Below are positions 1-9,214 of a stretch of 64,000 nucleotides of DNA, piece by piece (the first letter of the stretch is position 1; the number at the start of each line of letters is the position of its first letter). A model generated the notes under the pieces. It was not told where the DNA came from and made no database searches. It saw nothing but the letters and a program-made list of their open reading frames with translations. A program made the translations under genes and the position numbers. The stretch is from Microvirgula aerodenitrificans DSM 15089 (GTDB lineage: Bacteria; Pseudomonadota; Gammaproteobacteria; Burkholderiales; Aquaspirillaceae): NCBI RefSeq assembly GCF_000620105.1, contig NZ_JHVK01000015.1:35359-99358 (forward strand), read 5' to 3'.

Positions 1-1104
1 CGCCTCGTGGTAGAAATCCATTCCCCAGTGGCTGCGGCCTTGCGTCCACGGCGTGCCGACCAGCAGCTTGCCGCCCCATACCACCGGGCCGATGACAAAG
101 CTGTGGTTGCGGGCATAGCGGTCGTTGCCGGCACGGCGCGTGGTGCCGGTCCGGGCGGTGTCCAGCGAGCGGCGATACAGCGACAGCTCGATCCGGTCGG
201 CCCATGGCACGGCCTGATGGTGCTGGTAGCCGATCCGGAAATGGTTTTCGCGGATCGGGGATTCGCGTACCTCGCTCCACGGCAGGCCCGGGGCGCCGCC
301 AATGCCGCCGGGGCGGCCGGCTTCGACCCGGGCCAGCCTGGCGCTCAGTTCCCAGCGCTGCTGCGCGTCCGGTGCATAACCGGCGCGGGCAGTGAACTCG
401 GCCGTGCGGAAGTCGCTGTTTGCGATGGGACCGGCCGGGCTGCGGAAGTCGCCGGCATGGCGGATGCCGAGCCCGAGCAGCAGGTCGATGCCGTTGCCTA
501 CGCCTTCCAGCTCGGCGCGGCCGGCCCGGAGGTTCTCCGCCGAGGCATAGGCGAGCGATGCCAGTCGTGGTATCAGCGTGAAGCCATCCCGTGAGGCATC
601 GCCCCGGGCGCGACGGGTGATGACATTGACCACGCCGTTCATGGCATCGGCGCCGTACAGTGCCGATGCCGGCCCGCGAATGACCTCGATGCGCTCGATG
701 CCGGACGGGTCGAGCAGGTTGTATTCCAGCGTGTTGCGGCCACGGAAGCGGTCGCCATCCAGCACCAGAACCATGCGCGGATCGTTGGAGTTCATGCCGC
801 GCATGACCAGCTGGCCACCCAGCCCGCCTGCCCGCGAATGGCTGATGCCGGGCAGGGTCGCCAGCAGTGACTGGATCTGCCCGGCTGGTGCCTGTTCGAT
901 ATCGGCCCGGGTCAGCACGCTGATCGGTATCGTGCTGCGGTCCGCACTGCGCGCATCGCGGGTAACGCTGACCACGACCGGGGACAGCGTGGTTGCGGCC
1001 GTGGCGCCGCTCAGTGCGGCGAGCACGACAGGCAGCCAGCATCCGGGGAGCCGGCGAAAAAAGCGGAAAGAGGCAGGAAACGGAGAGGAAGCAGACAGCG
1101 TCAT
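1..1104 (-). CDS. TonB-dependent outer-membrane receptor, N-terminal part
   Basis: The open frame starts at the ATG at 1104 and runs off the left edge; 368 residues are visible. Residues 1-37 form a long signal peptide with an Arg/Phe-rich n-region. A TonB-box-like stretch (SPVVVSVTR) follows, then the plug domain with the family motifs LDGDRFRGRN and IRGPASALYGADAMNGVVNVITRR, then the first barrel strands. Such receptors import chelated metals, haem or vitamins across the outer membrane using TonB energy. The substrate cannot be read from this part. It lies downstream of algC-like phosphomannomutase on the same strand with a 105-base gap that contains a palindrome and a hairpin, so it probably has its own control. 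No cobalamin riboswitch or clear Fur box is visible in that gap. Confidence 0.9.
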   Translation of the reverse strand, partial: MTLSASSPFPASFRFFRRLPGCWLPVVLAALSGATAATTLSPVVVSVTRDARSADRSTIPISVLTRADIEQAPAGQIQSLLATLPGISHSRAGGLGGQLVMRGMNSNDPRMVLVLDGDRFRGRNTLEYNLLDPSGIERIEVIRGPASALYGADAMNGVVNVITRRARGDASRDGFTLIPRLASLAYASAENLRAGRAELEGVGNGIDLLLGLGIRHAGDFRSPAGPIANSDFRTAEFTARAGYAPDAQQRWELSARLARVEAGRPGGIGGAPGLPWSEVRESPIRENHFRIGYQHHQAVPWADRIELSLYRRSLDTARTGTTRRAGNDRYARNHSFVIGPVVWGGKLLVGTPWTQGRSHWGMDFYHEA

Positions 1105-1113
1105 GGCAGCACC

Positions 1114-1140
1114 GGACGGAAGGAAGAAGTTATTCCGTCC
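1114..1140 (-). promoter_or_regulatory. Leader hairpin before the TonB receptor start codon
   Basis: A perfect 8-bp stem, GGACGGAA/TTCCGTCC, with an 11-base loop sits 10-36 bases before the receptor ATG at 1104. No clear Shine-Dalgarno sequence lies outside it, so the hairpin may influence translation. That role is inferred. Confidence 0.4.
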
Positions 1141-1149
1141 AGCGTGTCA

Positions 1150-1165
1150 TGACGCCATGGCGTCA
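1150..1165. promoter_or_regulatory. 16-bp perfect palindrome, possible operator
   Basis: TGACGCCATGGCGTCA is a perfect 16-bp palindrome about 50 bp upstream of the TonB receptor start. This is the usual position for a dimeric repressor or activator site. The cognate regulator is unknown, and the site does not match Fur, FNR or ModE patterns. Confidence 0.4.
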
Positions 1166-1209
1166 GGAATCAGAGCTGTCCCAAATTGCGCCGCCAGTGC
1201 TGAGTCGGG

Positions 1210-2586
1210 TCAGAACGGCAGCTCGACGTCGGTGGCCTGGCTCAGCACGCGGCGGAAGTCCGCCTTGATGCGTTCCAGCCCTTCAACGGTGTCGGCCTCG
1301 AAGCGCAGCACGATCACCGGCGTGGTGTTCGAGGCGCGCGCCAGCCCGAAGCCGTCCGGGTATTCAACCCGCAGCCCGTCGATGGTGATGACCTCGTCGG
1401 CACCGGTAAAGGTTGCGGTTTTCTGCAGTTGCTCGATCAGCGCGTAGTGCTCGCCCTCGCGCATCTTCATGTTCAGTTCGGGCGTGCTGATGCTGTTCGG
1501 CAGGTTGTTCAGCACCGCGCTGGGATCGTCGACCTCGGACAGGATCTCCAGCAGCCGGGCGCCGGCATACAGGCCGTCGTCGAAGCCGTACCAGCGTTCC
1601 TTGAAGAACACGTGACCGCTCATCTCGCCGGCCAGCAGCGCGCCGGTTTCCTTCATCTTGCTCTTGATGAAGCTGTGGCCGGTGCGGCTCATCAGCGGCT
1701 TGCCGTGCATCTCGCGGATCCACGGTGCAAGCTTGCGGGTCGACTTGACGTCATAGATGACCTGGGCGCCGGGATTGCGCGACAGCACGTCGCCGGCGAA
1801 CAGCATCAACTGGCGGTCCGGGTAAATGATGTTGCCGTCCTTGGTGACCACGCCCAGCCGGTCGCCGTCGCCGTCGAAGGCCAGGCCAAGTTCGGCATCG
1901 GTCGAGGCCAGGGCATGGATCACGTCCTGCAGGTTCTCGGGTTTGGCCGGGTCGGGATGGTGGTTCGGGAAGGTGCCGTCGACGTCGCAGAACAGTTCGC
2001 GAACGCGGCAGTCCAGGCGGCGATACAGCGTCGGCGCGAACGCGCCGGCGACACCATTGCCGCAGTCAACCACGATATTCATCGGCCGCGACAGCTTGAT
2101 GTCGCCGGTAATGCGGTCGAGATAGGCCTCGACGATGTCGTGGGTGCGGTAGCTGCCTTCACCCGTTTCGACGTCGCCGCTCTCAATGCGCTTCAGCAGC
2201 TTCTGGATGTCATCGCCGGCCAGCGTGTCACCGGCCAGCATCATCTTGAAGCCATTGTATTCGGGGGGATTGTGGCTGCCGGTCACCATGACGCCGGACA
2301 GCGTGCCGAGCTCGTGCGCGGCAAAGTACAGCATCGGCGTGGCCACGCGGCCGACGTCGATGACGTCGACGCCCGCCGCACGCAGGCCGCGGGCCAGCGC
2401 ATCGGACAGCTCGGGGCCGGACAGGCGACCATCGCGGCCGACACAGACGGCGGCGACATCACGGGCGCGAGCTTCCGAGCCAATTGCCTGCCCGATCTGT
2501 TCTGCCATTTCCACTGTCAGTGATTTGCCGACAATGCCGCGGATGTCGTAGGCCTTGAAGATTTCCTTGTGGATTTTACGAGGCAT
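1210..2586 (-). CDS. algC: Phosphomannomutase/phosphoglucomutase
   Basis: A 458-residue alpha-D-phosphohexomutase that interconverts mannose or glucose 6- and 1-phosphates for exopolysaccharide and LPS precursor synthesis in the cytoplasm. All four family signatures are visible. The phosphoserine loop GSHNPPEYNG has the catalytic Ser near residue 104. The Mg2+ loop is FDGDGDRLG (D238/D240/D242). The sugar loop is GEMSGHVFF, and the C-terminal phosphate loop is RASNTTPV. Length matches the Pseudomonas AlgC/ManB type. It follows trpD with a 32-base gap on the same strand. The symbol reflects family likeness; manB would be equally defensible. Confidence 0.93.
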   Translation of the reverse strand: MPRKIHKEIFKAYDIRGIVGKSLTVEMAEQIGQAIGSEARARDVAAVCVGRDGRLSGPELSDALARGLRAAGVDVIDVGRVATPMLYFAAHELGTLSGVMVTGSHNPPEYNGFKMMLAGDTLAGDDIQKLLKRIESGDVETGEGSYRTHDIVEAYLDRITGDIKLSRPMNIVVDCGNGVAGAFAPTLYRRLDCRVRELFCDVDGTFPNHHPDPAKPENLQDVIHALASTDAELGLAFDGDGDRLGVVTKDGNIIYPDRQLMLFAGDVLSRNPGAQVIYDVKSTRKLAPWIREMHGKPLMSRTGHSFIKSKMKETGALLAGEMSGHVFFKERWYGFDDGLYAGARLLEILSEVDDPSAVLNNLPNSISTPELNMKMREGEHYALIEQLQKTATFTGADEVITIDGLRVEYPDGFGLARASNTTPVIVLRFEADTVEGLERIKADFRRVLSQATDVELPF

Positions 2587-2618
2587 GGGAGTCCAGGAAG
2601 TGCGTTAACAGCCGCCCA

Positions 2619-3647
2619 TTATGCCGCTAATTCATGGCTGCGCCGGACGAGTTGGTCAAGTTTTTCCCGGGCTGCGCCGCTGGCCAGTGCTTCGCGCGCC
2701 AGTTCGATGCCGGTATCGAACGAGTCGGCAACGCCGGCGGTGTAGATGGCCGCACCGGCATTCAGGCAGACAATATCGCGCGCCGGACCGGCTTCGTTGT
2801 CCAGTACGCGCAGCAGGATTTCCTTCGAGGCGGCGGCGCTGTCGGCGCGCAGCGCTTCCGCTTCGCACAACTGGAAGCCGTGTTCGCGCGGATCGAACAC
2901 GTATTCGCGGATCCAGCCGTTTTTGAGCTCGGCGATCTGCGTCGGCGCCACCAGGCTGATCTCGTCCAGCCGGTCCTGGCCGTAGACCACCAGTGCATGC
3001 TCGGCGCCAAGCTGGGCCAGCACCCGGGCCTGGATACCGACCAGATCCGGGTGGAACACGCCCATCAGCTGGTTCTGTGCGCCGGCCGGGTTGGTCAGCG
3101 GGCCGAGGATGTTGAAAATGGTGCGAACACCGAGTTCGCGGCGGATCGGCGCGACATATTTCATCGCCGTGTGGTGGTTCGGCGCAAACATGAAACCGAT
3201 GCCGATTTCGTCGATGCAGCGGCCAACCATTTCCGCCGGCAGCTGCAGGTTGACGCCAAGTGCCTCGATCACGTCGGCACTGCCGGAGCTGGACGACACC
3301 GAACGGCCACCGTGCTTGGCCACGCGTGCACCGGCGGCGGCGGCGACGAAGGTCGAGGTGGTGGAGATATTGAACGTGTGGGCACCGTCGCCACCGGTAC
3401 CGACAATGTCGATCAGGTGTTCGCGATCGGTGACCGGCACCTTGAGCGCGAATTCGCGCATGACCGTGGCCGCTGCGGCAATCTCGGACACGCTTTCGAC
3501 CTTGACCCGCAGCCCGACCAGAATGGCGGCGATCTGCGGCGGCGTCAGTTCGCCACGCATGATCTGGCGGGTCAGGTCGACCATTTCATCAAAGAACAGT
3601 TCATTGCCGTCGATCAGACGGTTCAGCGCTTGCTGGTGGGTAATCAT
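2619..3647 (-). CDS. trpD: Anthranilate phosphoribosyltransferase
   Basis: 342 residues. Transfers the phosphoribosyl group of PRPP to anthranilate, the second step of tryptophan synthesis. The PRPP-binding loop [14 protein letters not shown] lies at about residues 83-96, followed by the KHGGRSVSS anthranilate/PRPP segment. The start [10 protein letters not shown] is chosen because it matches the family N-terminus; an upstream in-frame start at 3674 would add nine atypical residues. The gene follows trpG, but a small exported-protein gene lies between them, which is unusual for the trpG-trpD pair. Confidence 0.95.
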   Translation of the reverse strand: MITHQQALNRLIDGNELFFDEMVDLTRQIMRGELTPPQIAAILVGLRVKVESVSEIAAAATVMREFALKVPVTDREHLIDIVGTGGDGAHTFNISTTSTFVAAAAGARVAKHGGRSVSSSSGSADVIEALGVNLQLPAEMVGRCIDEIGIGFMFAPNHHTAMKYVAPIRRELGVRTIFNILGPLTNPAGAQNQLMGVFHPDLVGIQARVLAQLGAEHALVVYGQDRLDEISLVAPTQIAELKNGWIREYVFDPREHGFQLCEAEALRADSAAASKEILLRVLDNEAGPARDIVCLNAGAAIYTAGVADSFDTGIELAREALASGAAREKLDQLVRRSHELAA

Positions 3648-3661
3648 CGGAAATCCAGGGT

Positions 3662-4069
3662 TCAGTGACCGCACGCCAGCCGCAACGCATTGGCGTCGGG
3701 GCGGCCGCTGGCTTTTTCAAGGTCGTTCAGGCAGTTGGCAATGGCCGGGCGATTGTCATCACCGGGCGGGGCGCTGCGTATCAGCGGACTGTAGCCCGGC
3801 TGGCCGGCGCAGGCAGCCCGGCCCTGCGGCGTATGCGGGTTGCAGTCGGCCGGTGCATCGGCGGCCGTGCGCGGGGCCGACAGCGCATCCAGGCTGCGGC
3901 TCAGTGGCGAGGCCGTGTCCGGCGTCGCCGCGGCAGCGGGGGCAGGGTCCAGCTGCAGCCTGACGCAATGCCCGCTAACCGGGTCATGCAGCTCGCCGGA
4001 CGGGCAGGCGGAGGCCAGGGCCGGCGGTGCGCCGAGTACCAGCACCAGGGCGGACAGGAGGGCGCGCAT
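3662..4069 (-). CDS. Small exported protein between trpG and trpD
   Basis: A 135-residue protein with a clear signal peptide ([21 protein letters not shown]) and six cysteines in the mature part, which suggests disulfides in the periplasm. The rest is Ala/Pro-rich and low in predicted structure. Its ATG overlaps the trpG stop codon (TGATG), so it is probably translationally coupled and co-transcribed with the tryptophan genes. Its stop is only 14 bases before the trpD start. No family is recognised. Nothing suggests an enzymatic role in tryptophan synthesis. Confidence 0.75.
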   Translation of the reverse strand: MRALLSALVLVLGAPPALASACPSGELHDPVSGHCVRLQLDPAPAAAATPDTASPLSRSLDALSAPRTAADAPADCNPHTPQGRAACAGQPGYSPLIRSAPPGDDNRPAIANCLNDLEKASGRPDANALRLACGH

Positions 4070-4638
4070 CAGCCGAAGGTCTCAAGGAAGTTGCGCAGCA
4101 TCGCATGGCCGTGCTCGGTCAGGATCGATTCCGGATGGAACTGCACGCCTTCGATCGGCAGCGTCTTGTGCCGTACGCCCATGATTTCGCCGTCATCGGT
4201 CCAGGCCGTGATTTCGAGGCAGTCGGGCAGGGTGTCGCGTTCGATGACCAGGCTGTGGTAGCGGGTGCAGGTCACCGGATTCGGCAGGCCCCGGAACATG
4301 CCGACGTCGTGGTGATGCACCGGCGAGGTCTTGCCGTGCATCAGCGTCTGCGCGTGAACCACGCGACCGCCATACGCCTGGCCGATGCTCTGGTGACCGA
4401 GGCAGACGCCCATGATCGGGATCTCTCCGGCAAAGCGCTGGATTGCCGCCACGGAAATGCCGGCTTCGGACGGAGAGCAGGGACCTGGCGACACGACCAG
4501 GAACTGTGGTTTTTTCGCCGCGATCTCGTCCAGCGAGATCTCGTCGTTGCGATGCACCTCGACCTCTTGCCCCAGCTCGCCAAAGTACTGGACGAGGTTG
4601 AAGGTAAAGCTGTCGTAGTTGTCGATCATCAGAAGCAT
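4069..4638 (-). CDS. trpG: Anthranilate synthase component II (glutamine amidotransferase)
   Basis: 189 residues, class I glutamine amidotransferase. It hydrolyses glutamine and passes ammonia to TrpE, and may also serve PabB in folate synthesis as in many proteobacteria. The family start [12 protein letters not shown] is taken at 4638; four extra upstream residues are possible. The catalytic Cys79 lies in GVCLGHQS, and the His168/Glu170 pair in GVQFHPES completes the triad. No trpE is adjacent in the window. It is the first gene of a trpG-orf-trpD run. Confidence 0.95.
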   Translation of the reverse strand: MLLMIDNYDSFTFNLVQYFGELGQEVEVHRNDEISLDEIAAKKPQFLVVSPGPCSPSEAGISVAAIQRFAGEIPIMGVCLGHQSIGQAYGGRVVHAQTLMHGKTSPVHHHDVGMFRGLPNPVTCTRYHSLVIERDTLPDCLEITAWTDDGEIMGVRHKTLPIEGVQFHPESILTEHGHAMLRNFLETFG

Positions 4639-4650
4639 ATGCAGTACCAA

Positions 4651-5055
4651 AGCCTTATTCTGTCTAGTGTTGCGCCGGCATGCCGCCCGTCCTGTGGGCT
4701 GCCCGTTCTGCCGCGAACCGGGCCGGATGCCGGTGGAAGATCACCGCCAGCATACCATTGCGTTATATGCCGATGCAGTCTCCACTATCCATTTGTCGAC
4801 GGCCCCGTCAAGTCGGCGTGGCGGCTGACCGCTCCGCACCGGTCGGGCGTGCCCGGGCTGCGTCGGAGCGCAGCGGCTCGTCGACTTGCGTGCTCCCGTC
4901 GCTGTCGGCCCGCTCTGAGCCGCGGGGCATCGTCAGGCTGTTTGCCGACGGTTGTCGCGTCTTGCTGCGCGGGCCATCCGGGACCGGATAAAACCGGGCA
5001 TCCATCCCGGAGAAAACATTCGCGCGACATTCTCCGGCAGCAGGGCTGACATTTC
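4651..5055. other. Intergenic region upstream of trpG, no supported gene
   Basis: About 400 bases between the trpG start and the small-RNA promoter. It should hold the trpG promoter on the minus strand. Short open frames here have no family features and no convincing ribosome site. No trp leader peptide or attenuator was recognised. Confidence 0.6.
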
Positions 5056-5083
5056 TTGAATCAGGCCGGAACCCTGCTATATT
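5056..5083 (+). promoter_or_regulatory. Sigma70-type promoter of the candidate small RNA
   Basis: TTGAAT (5056-5061) and TATATT (5078-5083) are separated by 16 bases. A transcript would start near 5090, just before the structured segment. Confidence 0.5.
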
Positions 5084-5089
5084 GGGAGT

Positions 5090-5172
5090 GCCCCCGCGTT
5101 GAAAACGCATCCGTGGGGACCGGGAAGGCCTCGACTGCGAGCTGTGCAGTTCGAGGCCTTCCCGTTTTGTTT
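5090..5172 (+). ncRNA. Candidate small RNA with intrinsic terminator
   Basis: Between the predicted start and a U-rich end lie about 83 bases with two clear structures. The first is a CCCC...GGGG helix (5092-5095 with 5115-5118) enclosing a GCGTT-GAA-AACGC hairpin (5096-5108). The second is a long terminator stem. There is no coding frame or neighbouring plus-strand gene that needs this terminator. The run of C residues near the 5' end could pair with Shine-Dalgarno sequences, as in many Hfq-dependent RNAs; that is inference. It does not match 6S, 4.5S, tmRNA or RNase P features. Confidence 0.5.
5122..5172 (+). terminator. Intrinsic terminator of the candidate small RNA
   Basis: The arm GGGAAGGCCTCGACTGC pairs, with one bulged base, with GCAGTTCGAGGCCTTCCC. 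The tract GTTTTGTTT follows. This is among the strongest terminators in the window. Confidence 0.75.
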
Positions 5173-5188
5173 GTGCACGGTCCGCCGC

Positions 5189-5446
5189 TTATTCATGCAG
5201 CCCCCTCAGCACCACGACACGGCGGCCGGCTTCATTGCTGTCCTGCCGCCACGGATTGCAGTCACTATCGTCTCTGGTCGGCACCCACTCCGGGCCGCTT
5301 GCGCTGCCGACATCGAGAATGACGGAGCCTTCCTGCCCGCCCGGGGGGCGGAACGTGGCTTTGTTGATGCATACCGGCCGCTGGCCGTGGCCCGCGGCGA
5401 TCAGGTCTCCAAGTATCTGGTGAAGCCGGGCTACGGTCATCGGCAT
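5189..5446 (-). CDS. Small hypothetical protein
   Basis: 85 residues, beginning MPMTVARLHQILGDLIAAGH. The N-terminus resembles the many small proteins of the MTVAELIxxL type that pair a short helix with a beta-strand (RPVCINKATF) and an acidic strand-rich tail. No catalytic motif is seen. An AAAGG-like ribosome site lies about nine bases before the ATG. It is convergent with the candidate small RNA. The function is not known. Confidence 0.6.
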   Translation of the reverse strand: MPMTVARLHQILGDLIAAGHGQRPVCINKATFRPPGGQEGSVILDVGSASGPEWVPTRDDSDCNPWRQDSNEAGRRVVVLRGLHE

Positions 5447-5726
5447 GCCAAACCGCCTTTCTGCATGATCTCGCCGTCAATATTGCGCTCCGGGTTCAGC
5501 ATCGGGCAAACGGGAATCGCGGATCAAAGGTGAGAATGAGTGTGTTTATGGCCGTGAATGATTATCACCTGACGAATTTTCCATGACATAGCGCTGCAAA
5601 TCGAATTTCATTATCAATTACCGTGAATGGATCGAATAAACCATTCATTCTGCTTTCAGTATTGGCTGGATAGACTTGGAAATGCCCCATGCCATTTTTA
5701 ACTGAATATCAAACAGAATACAGACC

Positions 5727-6704
5727 ATGCATTTTGAAAATATCCGCGATGACACCGAAGTTTCCCCCGGGCTGCTGATCGAACGGGCCCGCGTGGCATC
5801 CAGGAGCACCTGGGTCAGCGTCGTCGTCAATCTGTGCCTGACGCTCGCGCAAGTCGGCGTGGGCATCCTGGCCAGGTCGCAGGGGCTGATTGCCGACGGG
5901 ATTCACTCGCTGTCGGACCTGGTTGCCGACTTCGTGGTGCTGTTTGCCAGTCACCACAGCAAGAAGGAGGCGGACGAAGGGCATCCCTATGGTCATCAGC
6001 GCTTCGAGACTGCGGCCTCCCTGGTCCTTGGCCTGCTGCTGCTGGCGGTGGGCGTGGGCATGCTGTGGTCGGCCGTGCGCAAGCTGGAGGCGCCGGAAAC
6101 CGTGGCCCAGGTGCACATCATTGCACTGTATGCCGCCGGAGGGGCGTTGCTGGCGAAGGAGCTGCTGTTCCGCTACATGCTGGCGGCTGCGAGGAAAGTG
6201 AAGTCCAGCATGCTGGTGGCCAACGCCTGGCATGCCCGCTCCGATGCGGCGTCTTCACTGGTGGTTGGCATCGGCATTATCGGCAATCTGGCCGGTTACC
6301 CGATTCTGGACCCGATTGCCGCCCTGATCGTCGGGCTGATGGTCGCCAGGATGGGATGGACGTTCGGCTGGAGCGCGCTGCACGACCTCATGGACCATGC
6401 GGTGGACGAGCAGGAATTGCAGGCCATCCGGCAGACGCTGACCGGAACGCCCGGTGTGCACGATATCCATGATGTCCGTACCCGGAAGATGGGCGACATG
6501 ATTGTCGTGGACGTCCACATCGAAGTCGATGCCGGCAAGAGCGTGGCCGAAGGGCACGACATTGCCGTGCTTGCCAGGCAGCGCGTGCTGCAACGCCATC
6601 CGGTATTGAACGTGATGACCCATGTGGACCCATGGCGGCCTGCCTCTCCGCCGGACGTGGAACGGACGCCAGGCCACCCCGATCCGGTCATGGCAACGGA
6701 ATAG
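5727..6704 (+). CDS. Cation diffusion facilitator, probably Zn2+ exporter
   Basis: A 325-residue inner-membrane CDF protein with six predicted membrane helices followed by a cytoplasmic ferredoxin-like domain (about residues 225-300). Transport-site ligands are visible as HSLSD (H60/D64) in helix 2 and HARSD (H169/D173) in helix 5. This HD-HD arrangement is typical of Zn2+-preferring members; FieF-type proteins have DD-HD. It would export divalent metal in exchange for protons. The upstream 280 bases are AT-rich and contain ATTATCA-type half-sites at about 5558-5565 that could bind a Fur-family regulator. The metal preference is inferred from the motif. Confidence 0.9.
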   Translation: MHFENIRDDTEVSPGLLIERARVASRSTWVSVVVNLCLTLAQVGVGILARSQGLIADGIHSLSDLVADFVVLFASHHSKKEADEGHPYGHQRFETAASLVLGLLLLAVGVGMLWSAVRKLEAPETVAQVHIIALYAAGGALLAKELLFRYMLAAARKVKSSMLVANAWHARSDAASSLVVGIGIIGNLAGYPILDPIAALIVGLMVARMGWTFGWSALHDLMDHAVDEQELQAIRQTLTGTPGVHDIHDVRTRKMGDMIVVDVHIEVDAGKSVAEGHDIAVLARQRVLQRHPVLNVMTHVDPWRPASPPDVERTPGHPDPVMATE

Positions 6705-6785
6705 AATATTGTACTGCTTATGTAAATTGACTATCAATTGTAAGTGCCATAGGGCTGTGTCATCAGCAAGGAATCAGGTGCGGGA

Positions 6786-6998
6786 ATGAGGCGCTTCAGA
6801 CAAGGTGAGCGGGTCGTGCATGTGGAGTCGGGTGCCGAACTGGTCTATCTGGAAAACGCCATCGCGATCGAAGGGTTTTCCTGCCCGGTTCTGTGCGCAG
6901 CGCAGGACAGCTATGGGGCCAGGGTTATCGTCGACGAATGCGACCTTGAGGCCCGCCCGGTTTCACTGCGGGAACGGCTGTTCAGAAGCACAAAATGA
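6786..6998 (+). CDS. Small hypothetical protein
   Basis: 70 residues, start MRRFRQGERVVHVESG. Hydrophobic beta-type segments alternate with charged residues, with no signal peptide. Coding is supported by codon bias and by a purine-rich stretch (AGGTGCGGGA) just before the ATG. No family is recognised. It lies 80 bases after the CDF gene on the same strand with an AT-rich spacer, so it may have its own promoter. Confidence 0.6.
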   Translation: MRRFRQGERVVHVESGAELVYLENAIAIEGFSCPVLCAAQDSYGARVIVDECDLEARPVSLRERLFRSTK

Positions 6999-7149
6999 GG
7001 GGCCGGGCGCGTGTCGGGTCCGGCGCCGGCACCATTTCAGCATCGCCATGGAAAAACATTTCGCATTGCGGCAAAAAGCGGGAAAAAATTTTCATGGATG
7101 GCATAGACTGTAGATGACATACGACTATCCCTCTCTGAAAGGAATGTCC

Positions 7150-7344
7150 ATGGCTACCCAGCCCAATACTCCCATCGACTGCCCGGTGTGCAAGGGCAGC
7201 ACCTTCAAGCCTGCGGACAAGGCGGGCAGCTTTGTCTGCACCCACTGCGGACATCTGCTGAAAGCCGGAGCGATTCGCGAGATCACGCGCGTGCAGGCCG
7301 AGAACCTGTTCGCCGGTTTTCTGGGCGGGGCGGTTCGCCATTGA
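7150..7344 (+). CDS. Small zinc-ribbon protein
   Basis: 64 residues with two CxxC knuckles, CPVC and CTHC, 18 residues apart. This is the signature of a single zinc ribbon. The start at 7150 (MATQPNTP) is preferred because AAAGGA lies seven bases upstream; an ATG at 7144 abuts that site. The C-terminal half is helical. Such small ribbons are usually nucleic-acid- or protein-binding adaptors, but the partner here is unknown. Confidence 0.7.
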   Translation: MATQPNTPIDCPVCKGSTFKPADKAGSFVCTHCGHLLKAGAIREITRVQAENLFAGFLGGAVRH

Positions 7345-7350
7345 TGACAG

Positions 7351-7382
7351 CGGCCCGGCCTCCCGCAAGGGAGACCGGGCCG
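7351..7382. terminator. Hairpin between convergent genes
   Basis: CGGCCCGGCCTCCC-gcaa-GGGAGACCGGGCCG forms a very stable stem between the zinc-ribbon gene and the chemoreceptor gene. There is no U-tract on either strand, so intrinsic termination is likely but unproven. Confidence 0.5.
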
Positions 7383-7412
7383 TGACGGGCATGCCGGCCG
7401 GGATGGCGCTGG

Positions 7413-9038
7413 CTAGACCCTGAACTGGGCGATGGTGGTCAGCATCCGCTGTGCCTGTTCGTTCAGGTTGGCGGCGGTGGCCGAGTTGTTCTGCGAGCTG
7501 GAATGGCTTTCTTCGGCCATCTGCGCCACGCGCTCGATCTGCTGGGCGATATTGGTGCTGGCCATCGACTGTTCGCGCATCGAGTGCGAGATCTCGGCGA
7601 TCTGACCGACCGTGCCGCCGGTGCGGTCGAGAATGCGCTGGATGGCTTCGGTCGCCTGGTTGGCGGCAGCCATGCCGGTTTCGACCTGGCTCACGACATT
7701 CTGCATCGAGGTCACGGTCTGATTCGCATCGCTCTGCATCGACGACACGGTGCCGGTGATTTCCTGGGTCGAGATCGCCGTGCGTTCGGCCAGCTTGCGC
7801 ACCTCGTCGGCGACCACGGCGAAGCCACGGCCGGTTTCGCCGGCACGGGCGGCTTCGATGGCCGCATTCAGTGCCAGCAGGTTGGTCTGTTCGGCGATGT
7901 CCTTGATCACGCCGACCACGGTGCCGATCGACGTGGTCTTTTCCTTCAGCTGTTCGATCTGGGTGGCCGCGTGTTTGACGCTGTCCGAGGTGCTGCGGAT
8001 CATGCCGATGGTGTCATTGATGACGGCAGCGCCGATGGCCGCCTCTTCGCCGGCTTCACGGGCGCTCTGGTCGGCCTGGGCCGAGCGGTCGGCCACATGG
8101 TTGACGCTGACCGTCATCTGTTCGACCGCGGCCGACATGCTGGAGGTCGATTCGCTGACCTGTTCGACCGCCTGTGACATCTGCACCGACGAACTGGCGA
8201 CTTCCGAGGCATGCCCGCCGACACTCTGGCCGATCCGGGTCAGCTCGACGAAGCTGGTCTGCAGCATCTGCAGCAACTGGTTGAAGCGTGCGGCGATATG
8301 GGCAATCTCGTCCTTGCCGCTGTCGTCGACGCGCAGGGTCAGATTGCGTTCGCTGGTGATCTCGGCAATTTTCCGGTCGAGCTGGCTCAGGGTACGCTTG
8401 ACGCTCAGCGCCACCCACAAGCTGGCACCGGTGATCAATGCCAGCAGCAGGACACCAAGCGCCATCAGCGCCTGCTTTGCGCTCTGGCCCGCGGCAATCG
8501 CATCGCTGCCTGCCTGCGTGCCCTGCTGCTTGTTGAATTCCACCATCTTGTCGATGGCGGCGTAGGCCTCGGTGGCGACCGGGGAAACGGTCGACTTGCT
8601 GAATTCGAGAGCGGCCGCGCTGCCTTCGGCCGTGCCCTTGTCGGACAGGGCGAGGAAGGTGTCCATCAGCTGCTGCCACTTTTTCACGGCGGCGATGGTG
8701 GCATCGGTATTGGCACGGTCTTCGTCATTGGTGGCCAGCGTGGCCTTGTAGCTGTCCAGTTCCTTCAGCAGCTGGTCGACGTTTTTCTGGATCTCGGCTT
8801 TGGCTTCCTGCTTGCTCGCGGCATCCTGGGCGGCGGTATGCAGGGCCCCCTGGCGGCGCGCCTCAAGGTAGCGCGTCTTGACTTCTTCCGCCGCGATAAT
8901 GGATGGCATGGCGTTTTGCGTCGCATCCACAACGTGTCCTTCCAGCTCGCGCATCTGCATATACAGCGTCCCCAGCATGGTCGTCAGGCCGATCAGGCTG
9001 ATCAGGGTCATTCCGTACAGTTTGGTCGAGATTTTCAT
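7413..9038 (-). CDS. Methyl-accepting chemotaxis protein
   Basis: 541 residues with the classic transmembrane receptor layout. TM1 is at about residues 8-27, then a four-helix-bundle periplasmic sensor (about 28-188), TM2 (about 190-211), HAMP (about 212-262) and a cytoplasmic signalling domain. The hairpin tip carries the conserved [19 protein letters not shown] segment, which binds CheA and CheW. There is no C-terminal CheR pentapeptide. The ligand cannot be predicted. A sigma28-like promoter element lies about 150 bases upstream. Confidence 0.93.
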   Translation of the reverse strand: MKISTKLYGMTLISLIGLTTMLGTLYMQMRELEGHVVDATQNAMPSIIAAEEVKTRYLEARRQGALHTAAQDAASKQEAKAEIQKNVDQLLKELDSYKATLATNDEDRANTDATIAAVKKWQQLMDTFLALSDKGTAEGSAAALEFSKSTVSPVATEAYAAIDKMVEFNKQQGTQAGSDAIAAGQSAKQALMALGVLLLALITGASLWVALSVKRTLSQLDRKIAEITSERNLTLRVDDSGKDEIAHIAARFNQLLQMLQTSFVELTRIGQSVGGHASEVASSSVQMSQAVEQVSESTSSMSAAVEQMTVSVNHVADRSAQADQSAREAGEEAAIGAAVINDTIGMIRSTSDSVKHAATQIEQLKEKTTSIGTVVGVIKDIAEQTNLLALNAAIEAARAGETGRGFAVVADEVRKLAERTAISTQEITGTVSSMQSDANQTVTSMQNVVSQVETGMAAANQATEAIQRILDRTGGTVGQIAEISHSMREQSMASTNIAQQIERVAQMAEESHSSSQNNSATAANLNEQAQRMLTTIAQFRV

Positions 9039-9187
9039 TCAGTCACCTTGCAAGTCTATGCGTATCAGGATTGCGAGTGCGGGAGTGGGCCCCCGTCCTC
9101 CATGTCACCCGGCGAATGGCGGTTTTCTTGTCACCGGTCTCCGTCGGCCGGTACGGCCCGGTTCCGATTCGCCGTCTGCTCACTGGT

Positions 9188-9214
9188 TTATCGGCCTGAA
9201 CGCGGCAGACAAAA
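9188..9214 (-). promoter_or_regulatory. Candidate sigma28 (FliA) promoter for the chemoreceptor
   Basis: On the minus strand the FliA -10 consensus GCCGATAA is perfect (9188-9195). The -35 region 11 bases further upstream (TTTTGTCT) matches TAAAGTTT at only four of eight positions. The context, a chemoreceptor gene, supports it. Confidence 0.5.

Noticed and set aside
4027..5049. Plus-strand frame of 340 codons across trpG and the noncoding region
   Set aside because: Most of it is antisense to trpG and the remainder has no ribosome site or family likeness.
5090..5120. CRISPR-repeat-like sequence with a CCCC...GGGG stem
   Set aside because: It occurs once only, with no second copy at spacer distance and no cas genes; a small RNA is the better explanation.
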